Shown one piece after another: positions 33,416 through 42,490 of a DNA stretch of 64,000 bases. Numbering within the stretch: position 1 is the stretch's first letter; each line of letters starts with the position of its first letter. Source of the stretch: Sulfitobacter sp. OXR-159 (GTDB lineage: Bacteria > Pseudomonadota > Alphaproteobacteria > Rhodobacterales > Rhodobacteraceae). The position numbers were made by a program, and so were the translations under genes. The stretch lies in assembly GCF_034377145.1 (NCBI RefSeq), contig NZ_CP139707.1:753001-817000 (forward strand), given 5' to 3'. The notes below the pieces were generated by a model. That model was given only the letters and a program-made list of their open reading frames with translations, was not told the DNA's origin and made no database searches.

Positions 33416-34648
33416 ATGACCCGCTATATCACCCTCGAAGAGGCCAAGCGCCTGCCGTTCTGGCGCCGCCCCGTGGCTCTGCTGTTCCTCATGGCGCTGG
33501 CCATGCCCATCGCGTTCAACACGTGGTCGGCGCTGCTGAATAACTTCGTCATCGAGGTGGCAGACTTCGACGGGTCCGACATTGGCCTGCTGCACACGGT
33601 GCGCGAAATTCCCGGCTTTTTGGCCATCGGGGTTATCGCGATTCTGCTGTTTGTGCGCGAACAGGTGCTGGGGCTGGTGTCGCTGGTCCTGCTCGGCGCA
33701 GCCACCGCGATTACCGCATATTTCCCCTCCATGGGCGGCATCCTGACGATCACCATGCTCAGCTCGATCGGCTTTCATTACTACGAGACGGTGAATCAAT
33801 CGCTGCAACTTCAATGGCTTAAGATCGAAGACGCGCCGCGCATGATCGGCTGGCTTATGGCGGCTGGATCGCTGGCGACGCTGGTGGCCTATCTGGCGAT
33901 CATGGCGCTGTGGGAAACGCTGAACCTCAGCTACAGCATCGTTTACATGATCGGCGGCGGCGTCACCGTTGCCGTGGCCATCATCGCCATGCTGGCCTAT
34001 CCACAGTTCGAAGCGCCCACGGTGCAGAACAAAAAGATGATCCTGCGCAAGCGCTACTGGCTCTATTACGCGCTGCAATTCATGTCAGGCGCGCGGCGGC
34101 AGATTTTCGTGGTCTTCGCGGGCTTTATGATGGTCGAACGCTTCGGTTTTGAAGTGCATGAGATCACCATGCTCTATCTCATCAACCTTGTCGCCAATAT
34201 GATCTTTGCCCCGCTGATGGGCCGCGCGGTGGGTCATTTCGGCGAGCGCCGGACGCTGACCGTTGAATATGTCGGGCTGATCATCGTCTTCCTTGCTTAC
34301 GGCGGCGTCTATTACCTTGGCTGGGGTGTGGTGATTGCGGCAACGCTTTATGTGCTGGATCACATGTTCTTTGCCCTCGCATTGGCGCTGAAGACCTATT
34401 TTCAAAAGATCGCAGACCCCGCAGATATCGCACCAACGGCGGCGGTGGCCTTTACCATCAACCACATCGCGGCGGTGTTCCTGCCAGTCGGGCTCGGCCT
34501 GCTTTGGCTCGTCTCGCCTGCGGCGGTGTTCTTCCTTGCCGCAGGGATGGCGGCAGTGTCGCTGATGCTGTCACTGTTGATCCCGCGCCACCCGGCACCG
34601 GGGCATGAGACGATCTTTCAAACTGCTGTGCCGCAGGCCGCCGAATAG
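33416..34648 (+). CDS. MFS transporter
   Basis: A 410-residue inner membrane protein with about twelve membrane segments of the major facilitator type. A hydrophobic start (PVALLFLMALAMPIAFNTWSALL), LLHTVREIPGFLAIGVIAILLFV and, in the second half, MSGARRQIFVVFAGFMMVERFGF can be seen. The substrate cannot be told. There is no good ribosome site at the ATG. The 258-base gap after priA holds a weak hairpin (ATCGCCT ... AGGCGAT, 33286-33313) and another with arms GGTTGGA/TCCAACC, but no open frame of note. Confidence 0.8.
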   Translation: MTRYITLEEAKRLPFWRRPVALLFLMALAMPIAFNTWSALLNNFVIEVADFDGSDIGLLHTVREIPGFLAIGVIAILLFVREQVLGLVSLVLLGAATAITAYFPSMGGILTITMLSSIGFHYYETVNQSLQLQWLKIEDAPRMIGWLMAAGSLATLVAYLAIMALWETLNLSYSIVYMIGGGVTVAVAIIAMLAYPQFEAPTVQNKKMILRKRYWLYYALQFMSGARRQIFVVFAGFMMVERFGFEVHEITMLYLINLVANMIFAPLMGRAVGHFGERRTLTVEYVGLIIVFLAYGGVYYLGWGVVIAATLYVLDHMFFALALALKTYFQKIADPADIAPTAAVAFTINHIAAVFLPVGLGLLWLVSPAAVFFLAAGMAAVSLMLSLLIPRHPAPGHETIFQTAVPQAAE

Positions 34649-34668
34649 GCCGCGAAACCCAGCATGGC

Positions 34669-34697
34669 TTGACCCGACACGCGCGCGGCCCTAGGCG
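34669..34697 (+). promoter_or_regulatory. possible promoter of prmA
   Basis: TTGACC is followed after 17 bases by TAGGCG. The -35 matches well, the -10 poorly; this pattern is seen before other GC-rich alphaproteobacterial genes. It lies 34 bases before the prmA start. Confidence 0.3.
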
Positions 34698-34730
34698 AAG
34701 CACAACCGCACCGCAGCAAAGGACCGCGCC

Positions 34731-35603
34731 ATGCCCACTTTTACCGCCCTCACTACCCTCACGGGCCGCGACCCCGCCTATGCGTTGGGCGAAGCGATGG
34801 AGCGGCTAATCCCCGAGCCCACCGGCGTTGGCGTGTTTGAGGTCGAAGACGGCTCGGGCCTGTGGGAAGTCGGCGGTTATTTCGAAGAAGCACCCGATAC
34901 GGCCGCGCTGGCGGTGCTGGCCAAGGCGATGGGCGCGAAGGATTTCACCGTCTCTGAACTGCCCGAAACCGACTGGGTCGCCCATGTGCGCCGCGAGCTG
35001 GCCCCCGTCGAGGCGGGCCGCTTTTTCGTCTACGGCAGCCATGATGCTGACAAGGTGCCCGAAGGCTGCGAGCCGCTGCTGATCGAAGCCGCCATGGCCT
35101 TTGGCACCGGGCACCACGGCACGACATTGGGCTGCCTGCGCGCGCTGGACCGTCTGGCTGGCGAGGGGTTCCATGGCAAGAAGGTTGTCGACATCGGCTG
35201 CGGCACTGCCGTGCTGGCCATGGCCGCCGCGCGCATCTGGCCCGAGCCGGTATTGGCCAGTGACATCGATGAGGTCGCGGTCGAAGTGGCGCAGGCCAAT
35301 GTCGATGCGAACAATCTGTCGGGCCGCGTGACCTGTGTCGAGGCCGCAGGCTTTGATCATCCTCAATTGGCCGAAGCTGCTCCCTTTGATCTGGTCTTTG
35401 CCAATATCCTCAAAGGGCCGCTGGTCGCCTTGGCCCCGGATTTGGCCGGGGCGCTGCAACCGGCGGGCTATGCGATTCTCTCGGGCCTTCTGAACGAGCA
35501 GGCCGATGAGGTGATCGAGGTTTATGCACGATCTGGCATCAATCTGATGCACCGTGAGAGCATTGGTGACTGGACGACACTAACGTTGCAAAATAACGCA
35601 TAA
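34731..35603 (+). CDS. prmA: ribosomal protein L11 methyltransferase
   Basis: A 290-residue SAM-dependent enzyme that trimethylates ribosomal protein L11. The N-terminal substrate domain covers about 1-100; the Rossmann methyltransferase domain has AFGTGHHGTTLGCLRAL, motif I VVDIGCGTAVLAMAAARIW at about 154-172, ASDIDEVAVEVAQANVDAN and the family motif FANILKGPLVALAPDL. It is probably transcribed with the small membrane protein that follows. Confidence 0.93.
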   Translation: MPTFTALTTLTGRDPAYALGEAMERLIPEPTGVGVFEVEDGSGLWEVGGYFEEAPDTAALAVLAKAMGAKDFTVSELPETDWVAHVRRELAPVEAGRFFVYGSHDADKVPEGCEPLLIEAAMAFGTGHHGTTLGCLRALDRLAGEGFHGKKVVDIGCGTAVLAMAAARIWPEPVLASDIDEVAVEVAQANVDANNLSGRVTCVEAAGFDHPQLAEAAPFDLVFANILKGPLVALAPDLAGALQPAGYAILSGLLNEQADEVIEVYARSGINLMHRESIGDWTTLTLQNNA

Positions 35604-35713
35604 TTTACGCCTCATTTTCGTTGCATTTGACCCTTTTGCCGCTTTGTTGCCACAATTTGCCTTTATTCAAATTGGCAGCAAACGGTGGGGGCCGGATTGC
35701 TACGGAGGCTGTG

Positions 35714-36058
35714 ATGGCTGAAGGACACGCTCAATTCGCGAAACGGATCGAACTTCTGGGGCGCAAGCATCGGAAGATGGAACGGGGATATGTCACCCGC
35801 GTCGGGCGCGACGGGTTGATCTCCGTCTTGCCGAAACGTGCCCGTCGGGGTTTCCCGATGATGGGGTTTTTCCTGATCGTTCTGGTATTTTTCGGCTTCA
35901 AAGCCTTCACACTCGCCGCGATCGGCCCGGTGACCTATAACGAACGCCTGTCGCGGCTGGCCAATGGTTCAAACCTAGAGCAGATCGGCGCCAAAATGAT
36001 GGCCATCGACCCGCTGACCAAGACAGTAGCCGGGCTGACCGGCCCGATCATGCGGTGA
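35714..36058 (+). CDS. small single-pass membrane protein
   Basis: A 114-residue protein that I do not recognise by name. The first 50 residues are basic and cytoplasmic (KRIELLGRKHRKMERGYVTRV), then one membrane segment at about 57-80 (GFFLIVLVFFGFKAFTLAAI), then a short periplasmic tail. GGAGG before ATG 35714 fixes the start; a longer frame to 35621 lacks a ribosome site. It is followed by a strong terminator. Confidence 0.75.
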   Translation: MAEGHAQFAKRIELLGRKHRKMERGYVTRVGRDGLISVLPKRARRGFPMMGFFLIVLVFFGFKAFTLAAIGPVTYNERLSRLANGSNLEQIGAKMMAIDPLTKTVAGLTGPIMR

Positions 36059-36083
36059 TCTTAAGTCACTGATTCTTGACATA

Positions 36084-36120
36084 AAAAAGCCGCAGCGGAT
36101 GCCTTCCGCTGCGGCTTTTT
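36084..36120. terminator. strong bidirectional terminator
   Basis: The 16-base arms AAAAAGCCGCAGCGGA and TCCGCTGCGGCTTTTT are perfect and enclose five bases. They end both the small membrane protein gene (plus) and the DUF1127 gene (minus). Confidence 0.9.
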
Positions 36121-36155
36121 GTTCGGGTAGGTTTCGATACGGGCAGGGCGCAGGC

Positions 36156-36374
36156 TTAGCGAACAAAGTGGTTCTGTGCGACGAGGTCAATGTCACCCCG
36201 GATCAAGCCGATGTCCTGCAATTCAAGGTCGGTCAGGTCCGACAGCGCCTTGCGGGTCGCGCGGCTGTCTTGCCAATCTTCGACCGCCGCGAAGAACGCG
36301 CCGAAAAAACCAAAAATACGTGTGACGGCCGAGGTGGAGCCGTAAGCGGTGCGGGTGGTGTCGAAAGCTGCCAT
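36156..36374 (-). CDS. DUF1127 family small protein
   Basis: A 72-residue protein whose C-terminal half is the DUF1127 motif: ATRKALSDLTDLELQDIGLIRGDID, an Arg-rich helix followed by LxDLGL-type residues. Family members in alphaproteobacteria can bind RNA and affect phosphate, carbon or nitrogen metabolism. The N-terminal half is hydrophobic (IFGFFGAFFAAVEDW). AAAGGAC precedes ATG 36374; the frame extends upstream but without a ribosome site. Confidence 0.82.
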   Translation of the reverse strand: MAAFDTTRTAYGSTSAVTRIFGFFGAFFAAVEDWQDSRATRKALSDLTDLELQDIGLIRGDIDLVAQNHFVR

Positions 36375-36727
36375 GGGGCCGTCCTTTGTTTGATCGTCGG
36401 TTGTGTCTGCAGGGGGGGAGGAAAGCGCGACCTGCAAAACGTGATTTTCGGCAATTATGCCTGAAAAGCGCCCCGCGCAATCCCTCAAAAACGACAGCGT
36501 GCCTTGCGTTTTGTGCATAGGTCGAAATGACGGCTAACCCACTATCTTTACGGGAAAATTTCCGGCTTCCTGATGTCGGTTTTGCAGCATGGAGAGGCGC
36601 AATCCGACACCGCGGTTCAAAAGCGACAGGATGCATGTCGTAAAGCGCCCGCCGCGCATCAGGGCTTTGCGATGTTCGCGTTTCGTGCTAGTGCACCAAA
36701 AAAGCAACAATTTTATCGAGGGCAGAG
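36375..36727. other. 353-base gene-free region upstream of ruvC and DUF1127 gene
   Basis: This divergent region holds no protein-like frame that I would call. It is more AT-rich than its surroundings. Visible elements are a possible -10 box CATAAT on the minus strand (36454-36459), well placed for the DUF1127 gene, the small palindrome GGAAAATTTCC (36553-36563), and an A-rich stretch (CCAAAAAAGCAACAATTTTATCG) just before the ruvC ribosome site. A non-coding RNA cannot be excluded. Confidence 0.4.
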
Positions 36728-37234
36728 ATGATACGGGTGATCGGCATAGATCCGGGGCTGCGCAATCTGGGCTGGGGCGTGATCGACGTGTCGGGCAGCC
36801 GAATCGCCCATGTGGCCAATGGCATCTGTCATTCCGAAGGCGACGACCTTGGCGCGCGGCTTTTGTCTTTGCACGGGCAGCTGACGCGCGTGCTGACCAT
36901 GTGGCAGCCACAGGCGGCGGCGGTTGAACAGACTTTCGTGAACAAAGACGGGGCCGGGACCCTGAAGCTGGGTCAGGCGCGGGGCATCGCGATGCTGGTG
37001 CCCGCGCAGTTTGGTTTGACGGTGGGCGAATATGCCCCCAACAAGGTCAAGAAAACGGTGGTCGGCGTGGGCCACGCGGATAAGGGACAGGTGGCGCATA
37101 TGGTGAAGATGCAGATGCCGGGGATCGAGATTGCAGGCCCGGATGCCGCCGATGCGCTGGCCATCGCGATCTGTCACGCGCATCACGGCGGGGCCAGCAC
37201 CCTCGCGCAAGCGGTGGCGAGGGCGAGCGCATGA
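36728..37234 (+). CDS. ruvC: Holliday junction endonuclease RuvC
   Basis: A 168-residue resolvase that cuts Holliday junctions. The acidic active-site residues are in [15 protein letters not shown] (Asp7), [12 protein letters not shown] (Glu) and [17 protein letters not shown] (Asp pair near 139-142). GAGGG lies before the ATG. It overlaps ruvA by four bases, forming ruvCAB. Confidence 0.95.
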   Translation: MIRVIGIDPGLRNLGWGVIDVSGSRIAHVANGICHSEGDDLGARLLSLHGQLTRVLTMWQPQAAAVEQTFVNKDGAGTLKLGQARGIAMLVPAQFGLTVGEYAPNKVKKTVVGVGHADKGQVAHMVKMQMPGIEIAGPDAADALAIAICHAHHGGASTLAQAVARASA

Positions 37235-37908
37235 TCGGCAAACTCTCGGGCCGCATTGACTACCGTGCCGCCGACCATGTGCTGATCGACGTGCGCGGTG
37301 TGGGGTACCTTGTCTATGTCTCTGACCGGACCATGGCCGCGCTGCCCGGTGTGGGCGAAGTCGTGGCGCTTTATACCGATCTGGTGGTGCGCGAAGACCT
37401 GATGCAACTCTTTGGCTTTCAAACGCTGGTGGAAAAGGAATGGCACCGGTTGCTGACCTCGGTTCAGGGGGTCGGGGCAAAGGCGTCGCTGGCAATCCTC
37501 GGAACGCTCGGCCCGGATGGCGTGAGCCGCGCAATCGCGCTTGGCGATTGGAACGCGGTAAAGGCCGCCAAGGGCATTGGCCCCAAAATCGCACAGCGCC
37601 TGGTGCTTGATCTCAAGGACAAGGCTCCCGGCGTGATGGCGATGACCGGCACCGTGGCCGACGCTCTGGGAGAGGCGCAGGCCGCCGCCGATGAGACCGT
37701 GATCGAAGCCGCCACCCCACGCCCCGCGCCAAAAGCCGCCGCGCCGAATGCTTCGGCTCAGTCCGAGGCGCTTTCGGCGCTTGGCAACCTTGGTTACGGT
37801 CCCGGTGACGCGGCGGGCGCTGTGGCGCAGGCGGCGGGCGAGATGCCAGAGGCGGACACGCCGACGCTGATCCGCGCGGCGCTCAAGCTGTTGGCGCCCA
37901 AGGGGTGA
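37231..37908 (+). CDS. ruvA: Holliday junction DNA helicase subunit RuvA
   Basis: A 225-residue tetrameric junction-binding protein. The N-terminal OB-like domain has [30 protein letters not shown], the two helix-hairpin-helix motifs are [17 protein letters not shown] and [20 protein letters not shown] at about 70-130, and the C-terminal domain that contacts RuvB follows an Ala/Pro-rich linker (about 150-175). The linker is longer than in enterobacteria. Confidence 0.95.
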   Translation: MIGKLSGRIDYRAADHVLIDVRGVGYLVYVSDRTMAALPGVGEVVALYTDLVVREDLMQLFGFQTLVEKEWHRLLTSVQGVGAKASLAILGTLGPDGVSRAIALGDWNAVKAAKGIGPKIAQRLVLDLKDKAPGVMAMTGTVADALGEAQAAADETVIEAATPRPAPKAAAPNASAQSEALSALGNLGYGPGDAAGAVAQAAGEMPEADTPTLIRAALKLLAPKG

Positions 37909-37954
37909 TACCCCCTCTGGCAGAACCCTCCGCCCTGCGCCATAACGAGGCCCT

Positions 37955-38974
37955 ATGACCGACATTGACCCCACCGTGCGGCCCGAGCCGATGCCCGAAG
38001 ACTTTGACCGCGCTTTGCGGCCACAGATGCTGGCGGAATTTGTCGGCCAAGCCGAGGCGCGGGCGAACCTTGCCGTCTTCATCCAATCCGCCCGCCAGCG
38101 TGGCGAGGCGATGGATCACACGTTGTTTCACGGGCCTCCGGGCTTAGGTAAAACCACACTGGCGCAGATCATGGCGCGGGAATTGGGCGTGGGCTTTCGC
38201 ATGACCTCTGGCCCGGTATTGGCCAAGGCGGGCGATCTGGCGGCGATCCTGACCAACCTCGAAGCGCGTGACGTGTTGTTTATCGACGAGATCCACCGGC
38301 TGAACCCCGCTGTGGAAGAGGTGCTTTACCCCGCGCTGGAAGATTTCGAGCTTGATCTGGTGATCGGCGAAGGCCCCGCCGCGCGGACCGTGCGGATTGA
38401 GTTGCAGCCCTTCACGCTGGTCGGGGCCACCACCCGCATGGGCCTGCTGACCACGCCTTTGCGCGACCGTTTCGGCATCCCGACCCGGCTGCAATTCTAC
38501 ACCGAAGACGAGCTTTACATCATCGTCGACCGCAATGCTCGCAAACTGGGTGCGCCCGCGGACGAAGGCGGTGCCCGCGAGATTGCGAAACGCGCCCGCG
38601 GCACGCCGCGCATCGCGGGCCGCCTGCTGCGCCGGGTGGTGGATTTCGCGGTGGTTGAGGGCGATGGCCGCGTGACCCGCGATTTGGCCGACATGGCCCT
38701 GACGCGGCTCGGGGTCGATCATCTGGGCCTTGATGGCGCGGACCGCCGTTACCTCAAACTGATCGCAGAGAATTATCAGGGCGGCCCGGTGGGGATCGAA
38801 ACCCTCTCCGCCGCGCTGTCGGAAAGCCGTGACGCACTGGAGGAGGTGATCGAGCCGTTCCTGTTGCAGCAAGGGCTGATCCAGCGTACCCCGCGCGGCA
38901 GAATGTTGGCGGCCAAGGCGTGGAGCCATCTCGGCATGGCCGCGCCCAAAGGGCAGAGCGACCTTTTTGACTGA
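37955..38974 (+). CDS. ruvB: Holliday junction branch migration ATPase RuvB
   Basis: A 339-residue AAA+ motor. Walker A is [17 protein letters not shown] at about 58-74, Walker [25 protein letters not shown], the Arg finger region [18 protein letters not shown], and the C-terminal winged helix [25 protein letters not shown] with [10 protein letters not shown]. It follows ruvA after 46 bases in the same direction. Confidence 0.96.
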   Translation: MTDIDPTVRPEPMPEDFDRALRPQMLAEFVGQAEARANLAVFIQSARQRGEAMDHTLFHGPPGLGKTTLAQIMARELGVGFRMTSGPVLAKAGDLAAILTNLEARDVLFIDEIHRLNPAVEEVLYPALEDFELDLVIGEGPAARTVRIELQPFTLVGATTRMGLLTTPLRDRFGIPTRLQFYTEDELYIIVDRNARKLGAPADEGGAREIAKRARGTPRIAGRLLRRVVDFAVVEGDGRVTRDLADMALTRLGVDHLGLDGADRRYLKLIAENYQGGPVGIETLSAALSESRDALEEVIEPFLLQQGLIQRTPRGRMLAAKAWSHLGMAAPKGQSDLFD

Positions 38975-38998
38975 CGCCCCGGAGCGAAGGTAAGACAG

Positions 38999-39622
38999 AT
39001 GACGATGACCGCAGAGCAGATCGAGACCCTTTTCACCCGCCGCGATGGGCAGTTCGCCTTTGCCCGCTGGGGCCGCCCCATTGCGCCGGTGGCCTTTGGG
39101 ATCGAAGAGGCGGCGCTGCCAGTGGTGAAAGGCGCGCTTGAGGCTGTTGCCAAGCTCGCCGGACACGACATGGTCGAGACCGATCCCGAACTGGGCAGCA
39201 ATCTGATGATGTTCTTCTTCGCCGATTGGGCAGAGCTTTTGGACGTGCCGGGGATGGACGGGCTGGTGCCCGATCTCGCAGGGCAGGTCGAACGCTTGCA
39301 GGCCGCTGGGGCCAATCAGTACCGTTTCTTCCGCTTTGAAGAAAACGGCGCGATCAAGGCGGCCTTTGTCTTCCTGCGCATGGACGACAGTTTGCGCGAG
39401 ATGTCGGCGCAAGTCTTGGCGCTGAGCCAAGCGGTGCAGGTCATCCTGCTCTGGTCCGAGGACGCCTTTGCCGAGCAGTCGCCGCTGGCGCTGGCCGATG
39501 AGGCGCTGGTGCTGCGCCCCGAAGTGGCCGACGTGATCCGCGCCGCCTATGATCCGGTGATGCCGCCCGCCGCCAATGACGCAAGCCATGCGCTGCGCCT
39601 CGCCGCGCGGGTGTCGGCATGA
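38999..39622 (+). CDS. conserved hypothetical protein in ruv-tol block
   Basis: A 207-residue soluble protein of unknown function. It is mixed alpha/beta and acidic, with FAFARWGRPIAPVAFGIEE near the N-terminus and LMMFFFADWAELLDVPGM in the middle; no signal peptide or membrane segment is seen. It lies between ruvB and ybgC, with its TGA overlapping the ybgC ATG by four bases, so it is translated with the tol genes. I know of similar genes at this place in related bacteria but no assigned role. Confidence 0.8.
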   Translation: MTMTAEQIETLFTRRDGQFAFARWGRPIAPVAFGIEEAALPVVKGALEAVAKLAGHDMVETDPELGSNLMMFFFADWAELLDVPGMDGLVPDLAGQVERLQAAGANQYRFFRFEENGAIKAAFVFLRMDDSLREMSAQVLALSQAVQVILLWSEDAFAEQSPLALADEALVLRPEVADVIRAAYDPVMPPAANDASHALRLAARVSA

Positions 39623-40017
39623 GCCATAGCTTTCCGGTCCGCATTTTCTACGAAGACACCGACATGGCGGGCGTGGTCTACTACGCCAACTACCTGCGCT
39701 ATATCGAACGGGCTCGGTCGGATATCGTCGAACAGATTGGCCTTGATCAACGCGCCATGCGAGACGAAGGGCTGGTCTTTGTCGTAACGCGGGTAGAGGC
39801 GGATTATCTGGGTGCTGCACGCTTTGGCGACCGGTTGGAGGTGCAGACCACCCATCAGGCCGAAGGGCCGGTGCGTTGGGTGTTTGACCAAGACGTGCTA
39901 CGCGATGGCAAGGTCATCTTTCGCGCCAAAGTCACCGCCGTTTGCATGACCACGGCCGGGAAACCCACCCGTTTGCCAGCGAAACTCCGCCTGTCGGACG
40001 GCGATCCTGCGGCCTGA
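39619..40017 (+). CDS. ybgC: YbgC-type acyl-CoA thioesterase
   Basis: A 132-residue hotdog thioesterase encoded with the Tol-Pal system. The family signature YEDTDMAGVVYYANYLRYIERARSD at about 11-35 contains the catalytic Asp. It hydrolyses short acyl-CoA thioesters; its link to Tol-Pal is by gene order and unclear in mechanism. It begins in the stop codon of the preceding gene. Confidence 0.9.
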   Translation: MSHSFPVRIFYEDTDMAGVVYYANYLRYIERARSDIVEQIGLDQRAMRDEGLVFVVTRVEADYLGAARFGDRLEVQTTHQAEGPVRWVFDQDVLRDGKVIFRAKVTAVCMTTAGKPTRLPAKLRLSDGDPAA

Positions 40018-40134
40018 TACCATAATTCTGGCAATCTCGGTTGCAGTCCGTTAGCTTTGCTCCAAATAGAGGCCGGAAAATAGGGCCCAGAGGCAGAATG
40101 CCCCAAAGGGGCGGCAGTAAAAGAGCATAGTTAA

Positions 40135-40830
40135 ATGGAAGCAGAGACGCTGGCATTGGCACAGGGGATTGATTTCTCCCTGTGGGGTCTGTTCGCGAAG
40201 GCGACAGTCACGGTCAAACTTGTAATGATCATGCTGATCGGGGCCTCTTTCTGGTCTTGGTCGATCATCGTTCAAAAGACCATCCAGTACCGCAAAGCCC
40301 GTGCTGAGGCCGCGCAGTTCGATCAGGCGTTCTGGTCGGGCGAGCCGCTCGACGGGCTCTTTGACACCATCGGCGCTGACCCGGATGGACCCTCAGAAAA
40401 AATCTTCGCCGCTGGCATGTCGGAATGGCGCCGCTCGCACCGCGAAGATGGCGCGTTGATCCCCGGCGCCACCGCACGGATTGACCGCTCCATGGATGTG
40501 GCGATCTCAAAAGAAGCTGAGCGTTTGCAAAAGGGGCTGCCGGTCTTGGCGACGGTGGGCTCAACTGCACCGTTTGTCGGCTTGTTCGGGACGGTCTTCG
40601 GCATTATGAACTCGTTCATTGAGATCGCCGCGCAACAAAACACCAACCTCGCCGTCGTCGCCCCCGGTATTGCCGAGGCACTGCTGGCGACCGGTATCGG
40701 CCTTCTGGCCGCGATCCCGGCGGTTGTGTTCTACAATAAACTGAGCGCCGACAGCGACCGCATCCTTGGCAATTACGAGGCCTTCTCGGACGAATTCGCC
40801 ACCATCCTCAGCCGCCAGTTGGACAGCTAA
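40135..40830 (+). CDS. tolQ: Tol-Pal system proton-channel subunit TolQ
   Basis: A 231-residue inner membrane protein of the ExbB/MotA class that with TolR uses the proton gradient to drive TolA. Three membrane segments are visible: VKLVMIMLIGASFWSWSIIV (about 24-43), LATVGSTAPFVGLFGTVFGI (about 138-157) with the conserved Thr and Gly/Pro residues, and LLATGIGLLAAIPAVVFYN (about 182-200). A short hairpin GCCCC-AAA-GGGGC (40100-40112) lies just before it. Confidence 0.95.
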   Translation: MEAETLALAQGIDFSLWGLFAKATVTVKLVMIMLIGASFWSWSIIVQKTIQYRKARAEAAQFDQAFWSGEPLDGLFDTIGADPDGPSEKIFAAGMSEWRRSHREDGALIPGATARIDRSMDVAISKEAERLQKGLPVLATVGSTAPFVGLFGTVFGIMNSFIEIAAQQNTNLAVVAPGIAEALLATGIGLLAAIPAVVFYNKLSADSDRILGNYEAFSDEFATILSRQLDS

Positions 40831-40833
40831 GCC

Positions 40834-41307
40834 ATGGGCGCAGGTGTCATGAAAAAACAAGGTGGCAAGGGGCGGCGTCGCGGACGCGCACAGCCGATGG
40901 CCGAGATCAACGTCACGCCTTTCGTCGATGTGATGCTGGTGCTCTTGATCATCTTCATGGTCGCGGCTCCGCTGCTGACTGTGGGCGTGCCGGTGGAATT
41001 GCCCAAGACCGCCGCCACGGCCCTGCCATCCGAGCAGGAAGAGCCGCTGACCGTTACGCTCACCGCCGAGGGGGCCGTGCAAATCCAAACCACCGACACG
41101 CCCCGCGACCAACTGATCACCAAACTGCGGGCGATCGCCTCTGAACGGGCCAGCGACCGGGTGTTTTTGCGCGCGGATGGCAAAGTGTCTTATGCGCAGG
41201 TCATGGAAGTCATGGGCGCGCTCAACGCAGGCGGCTTTTCCAACATCGGTCTGGTGACCGACATCGGTGGCCCGGCGTTGGACGGCAGCGACACGTCGGG
41301 TGGCTGA
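40834..41307 (+). CDS. tolR: Tol-Pal system subunit TolR
   Basis: A 157-residue ExbD-like protein. After a basic N-terminus (KKQGGKGRRRGRAQ) comes one membrane helix with the functional Asp (VTPFVDVMLVLLIIFMVAAP at about 27-46); the periplasmic domain carries VFLRADGKVSYAQVMEVMGAL. It is three bases after tolQ. Confidence 0.94.
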   Translation: MGAGVMKKQGGKGRRRGRAQPMAEINVTPFVDVMLVLLIIFMVAAPLLTVGVPVELPKTAATALPSEQEEPLTVTLTAEGAVQIQTTDTPRDQLITKLRAIASERASDRVFLRADGKVSYAQVMEVMGALNAGGFSNIGLVTDIGGPALDGSDTSGG

Positions 41308-41310
41308 GCG

Positions 41311-42489
41311 GTGCATACCGGGCATTACATATCAGGTGCCGGGCATCTGGGTCTTATCGGCTGGCTGTTGTTTGGAAGCATCTTCACCTCCGAGCCTGAG
41401 CCCGTTGAGATGACCGAGGTCTCGGTGATCTCGGCCGCCGAATATGACGCGCTGGTCGCGGCCCAGCAGCCGCCCGCGTCGGCCACCGAAGTGGCCCAGC
41501 CCGCGCCGCCGGAGGTAAGCGAAGAGACCCCCGAAGTGACGGCAGAGCCGGACACGCAGATCGAACAGCCAGAGCCGGTGCAGACCGAAACCCCGCCCGA
41601 AGACCTCCCCCCCGAGGTGACGGAACTGGAGTTGCCGCCGCAGACCCAAGTGGATGACACGCCGCCCGAGATGAACGAGCCGGTGGGCGATACCGCCGTG
41701 CTGGTGCCCGAAATCGCGCCCGAAGCCCGCCCGCGCGAAGCGCCGCGTGTGGCCCCAGAACCGGTAGAGCAGCCTGACCCCGAACTGCGCCCCGATCTGG
41801 ACGAGCAGCCCGCCGTAGCACCAGATGCCGAAGCCGAGGCGGAAACCGTCGTGGAAGAGCCGCAAGAGGCCCGCACGCCTGAGGACAGCACGACCGAGAT
41901 CGTCACCGAAGCCGACAAAGCGCCGGCGGCTTCTGCGCGTCCGCCGGGCCGCCGCCCGACACCGCCGCCGCCTGTCGAGGTGGCCGAGGCACCGGAAGAA
42001 CCCGCCGAGACGCCAGCGCCCGCCCCGACGCCCGAACCAACGCCCGAGCCTGAGCCAACCCCGGAGCCCGTTGAGGAACCCACGACCTCCAGCTCGACCG
42101 AAGATGCCATCGCGGATGCGCTGAGCGAAGTCTTGGGCCAGCCTGAGACAACCGCGCCTGTGCCAAGCGGCCCGCCGCTGTCATCGGGTGAGCGCGAGTC
42201 TCTGCGCGTCGCGGTATCGGCCTGCTGGAACATCGGCGCGCTGTCGACCGAAGCGGCGCGTACCACGGTCGTTGTCGGCATGCAGATGAACACCGACGGC
42301 ACGCCCGTGGCCAGTTCGATCCGCCTGCTGAGTTCCAGCGGTGGCAGCGACACCGCCGCACGTCAGGCCTTTGAAGCCGCGAAACGCGCGGTCATTCGTT
42401 GCGGCAGCAGCGGTTACAAACTGCCGCAGGAAAAATACAGCCAATGGCAAGACATCGAGATGACATTCGACCCAATGAGGAGCCGATAA
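41311..42489 (+). CDS. tolA: Tol-Pal system protein TolA, Pro/Glu-rich form
   Basis: A 392-residue inner membrane protein that links TolQR to Pal and TolB. GTG 41311, three bases after tolR, is the start; one membrane helix follows at about 8-27. The periplasmic middle part (about 35-285) is dominated by Pro, Glu, Ala and Val with repeats such as [18 protein letters not shown], unlike the Ala/Lys-rich helix of enterobacterial TolA, and should be extended rather than helical. The C-terminal domain III (about 290-392) has [18 protein letters not shown] and the conserved Cys pair. Identification rests on position and domain layout. Confidence 0.88.
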   Translation: MHTGHYISGAGHLGLIGWLLFGSIFTSEPEPVEMTEVSVISAAEYDALVAAQQPPASATEVAQPAPPEVSEETPEVTAEPDTQIEQPEPVQTETPPEDLPPEVTELELPPQTQVDDTPPEMNEPVGDTAVLVPEIAPEARPREAPRVAPEPVEQPDPELRPDLDEQPAVAPDAEAEAETVVEEPQEARTPEDSTTEIVTEADKAPAASARPPGRRPTPPPPVEVAEAPEEPAETPAPAPTPEPTPEPEPTPEPVEEPTTSSSTEDAIADALSEVLGQPETTAPVPSGPPLSSGERESLRVAVSACWNIGALSTEAARTTVVVGMQMNTDGTPVASSIRLLSSSGGSDTAARQAFEAAKRAVIRCGSSGYKLPQEKYSQWQDIEMTFDPMRSR

Positions 42490-42490
42490 C

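Noticed and set aside
41325..42353. Ser/Gly-rich minus-strand frame opposite tolA that looks like a repetitive surface protein
   Set aside because: The repeats are only the complement of the Pro/Glu codons of the TolA spacer; it lacks a signal peptide and ribosome site.
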